From: JBAXGE01 sp044344145
Lineage (GTDB): Bacteria > Planctomycetota > Phycisphaerae > WQYP01
Direction: 5' to 3'
NCBI GenBank assembly: GCA_044344145.1
Contig: JBIJDM010000149.1
Span: 1 to 7,247, forward strand
DNA length: 7,247 nt
The translations under genes were made by a program, and so were the position numbers. Below the pieces are notes generated by a model. The model had not been told where the DNA came from. It saw only the letters and a program-made list of their open reading frames with translations, and did not search any database. Positions 6,371-7,247 of the stretch are shown here, piece by piece; within the stretch, counting starts at the first letter, position 1; every line of letters starts with the position of its first letter.

Positions 6371-7247
6371 ATGGATGCGTGGTTAACAGCCCTCCTCCCC
6401 GATTCCCTGCCCCTGACCCCCAGCGCCAGCCCATCCACCGGGGCTGGTGATGATTTGCTGGCCGTTCCCGGCCGCATGGGCATCTATCTGCTGACCGATG
6501 CGGAGGCTCATCCCGTCCTGCTGGTTGCTGCCGGTGACATGCGGGCATCCCTGCGTCATCGCCTGCAGGAAATCCCCACCGACCAAAAACACAAACGCAT
6601 TCCCTACCGCCAGTTCTGCGCCGCCGTCCGCTGGCGGCGTGTGGACAGTCCGCTTCTGAGCGATTGGTACTACTGGCAATGCGTGCGTCCGCTCTATCCA
6701 CAAACCTACCTCGAGCAGGTTCGCTGGTCGCGTCCGTGGTGGCTGCGCTGGGATGAATCTCTCTCGCACCCCATCCTCACCCTGACCAATCAACCTCAGC
6801 ATACCGGCCTGCATTGCGGCCCCTTCGTCAGCCGGGCCGCCGCCCAGCGTGGTCTGGAATCCCTGCAGGATGTCTTCGACCTCTGCCGTTATGACGAAAT
6901 CCTGCGGCAAGCCCCTCAAGGCAAGCCCTGCGCCTACAAAGAAATGAAGAAATGCTTCGCCCCCTGCGATGGCTCGCAGGCCCTGCCCGAATACCAAAAC
7001 CTTGTACGCAGCGCGGCCACTTTCGTGGCCGATCCGGGCACCGCCCGCGACCAGTGGCGTCAGCAGCAGCACGTCCTCATGACCCAGGCCGCCCAAGCCC
7101 TCAACTTCGAACGCGCCGCCATGATCAAGGCCCGGCTGCAGCGCGGCCAGGACCTCGCCCACAGTCTGGGGGCGGATGTGCGCACGCTTGCGGACCTGCG
7201 CTGGTTCTGTCTCCTGCCCGGTGCGGGCAAACGCTGGGTTCAGCCCG
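6371..7247 (+). CDS. UvrC-like protein with degenerate GIY-YIG region (3' end outside window)
   Basis: An open frame of 292 codons running off the window end. The ATG is the first start codon after an in-frame stop (shared with the end of the preceding gene), but its ribosome binding site is weak. Residues 32-65 resemble the GIY-YIG nuclease start of UvrC: VPGRMGIYLLTD (32-43) and DMRASLRHRL (56-65), with R58 kept. The second half of the motif (normally YVGKA) reads LVAAG (51-55), so it is probably inactive or altered. Residues 150-171 (GPFVSRAAAQRGLESLQDVF) match the UvrC middle region. Cysteines C172, C187, C195 and C199 (spacing x14, x7, x3) match the layout of the four UvrC cysteines that bind an iron-sulfur cluster. 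ALNFERAAMIKARL (243-256) is a UVR motif, the UvrB-contact element. UvrC makes the dual incisions in nucleotide excision repair. Whether the RNase H-like second nuclease domain follows is not visible; a stand-alone UvrC-like paralogue is plausible. Confidence 0.8.
   Translation, partial: MDAWLTALLPDSLPLTPSASPSTGAGDDLLAVPGRMGIYLLTDAEAHPVLLVAAGDMRASLRHRLQEIPTDQKHKRIPYRQFCAAVRWRRVDSPLLSDWYYWQCVRPLYPQTYLEQVRWSRPWWLRWDESLSHPILTLTNQPQHTGLHCGPFVSRAAAQRGLESLQDVFDLCRYDEILRQAPQGKPCAYKEMKKCFAPCDGSQALPEYQNLVRSAATFVADPGTARDQWRQQQHVLMTQAAQALNFERAAMIKARLQRGQDLAHSLGADVRTLADLRWFCLLPGAGKRWVQP

Noticed and set aside
6383..7162. A 259-codon open frame on the - strand
   Set aside because: It is antisense to the UvrC-like gene, whose + strand product has clear family motifs, so it is a shadow.

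Overview
The window is a compact run of eight protein-coding genes, all on the + strand, in GC-rich DNA (roughly 60% by eye). In order: the 3' end of nrdR; a large lipoprotein whose N-terminal half resembles the flagellar P-ring protein FlgI; the squalene-synthesis genes hpnC, hpnD and hpnE; a 61-residue protein resembling the N-terminal domain of chlamydial histone H1-like protein Hc1; a FabZ-type 3-hydroxyacyl-ACP dehydratase; and the 5' part of a gene for a UvrC-like protein with a degenerate GIY-YIG region. I see no tRNA, rRNA, insertion sequence, CRISPR array or integration site. The longest gene-free stretches are about 125 bases.

The combination of hpnCDE, a FlgI-like protein with a helical-repeat extension, and a tailless Hc1-like protein suggests the Planctomycetota or a related PVC lineage, possibly a Phycisphaerae-like member. 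This is inference from gene content; no taxonomic marker is present.

Layout. Bases 2-193 encode the NrdR C-terminus. The FlgI-like gene follows after 34 bases with a good ribosome binding site and may be co-transcribed with nrdR. A spacer of about 120 bases follows, with overlapping inverted repeats that could form alternative hairpins. hpnC, hpnD and hpnE then form a tight operon: hpnC and hpnD overlap by ATGA, and hpnE starts 25 bases after hpnD. After hpnE, a 126-base spacer has a plausible sigma70-type promoter and a strong Shine-Dalgarno for the Hc1-like gene. The fabZ-like gene and the uvrC-like gene follow with short gaps.

How the genes work together. HpnD condenses two farnesyl diphosphates to presqualene diphosphate, HpnC converts this to hydroxysqualene, and the flavoprotein HpnE reduces it to squalene, the precursor of hopanoids and sterols. 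No squalene cyclase is in the window. The dehydratase concerns fatty-acid or lipid-A acyl chains, so it shares a lipid theme, but nothing in the sequence ties it to squalene. No wholly new system is evident. The points most worth a second look are the FlgI-like lipoprotein with its C-terminal extension, the tailless net-neutral Hc1-like protein, the UvrC-like protein that keeps four cysteines but has lost part of the GIY-YIG motif, and the hairpin-rich spacer before hpnC.
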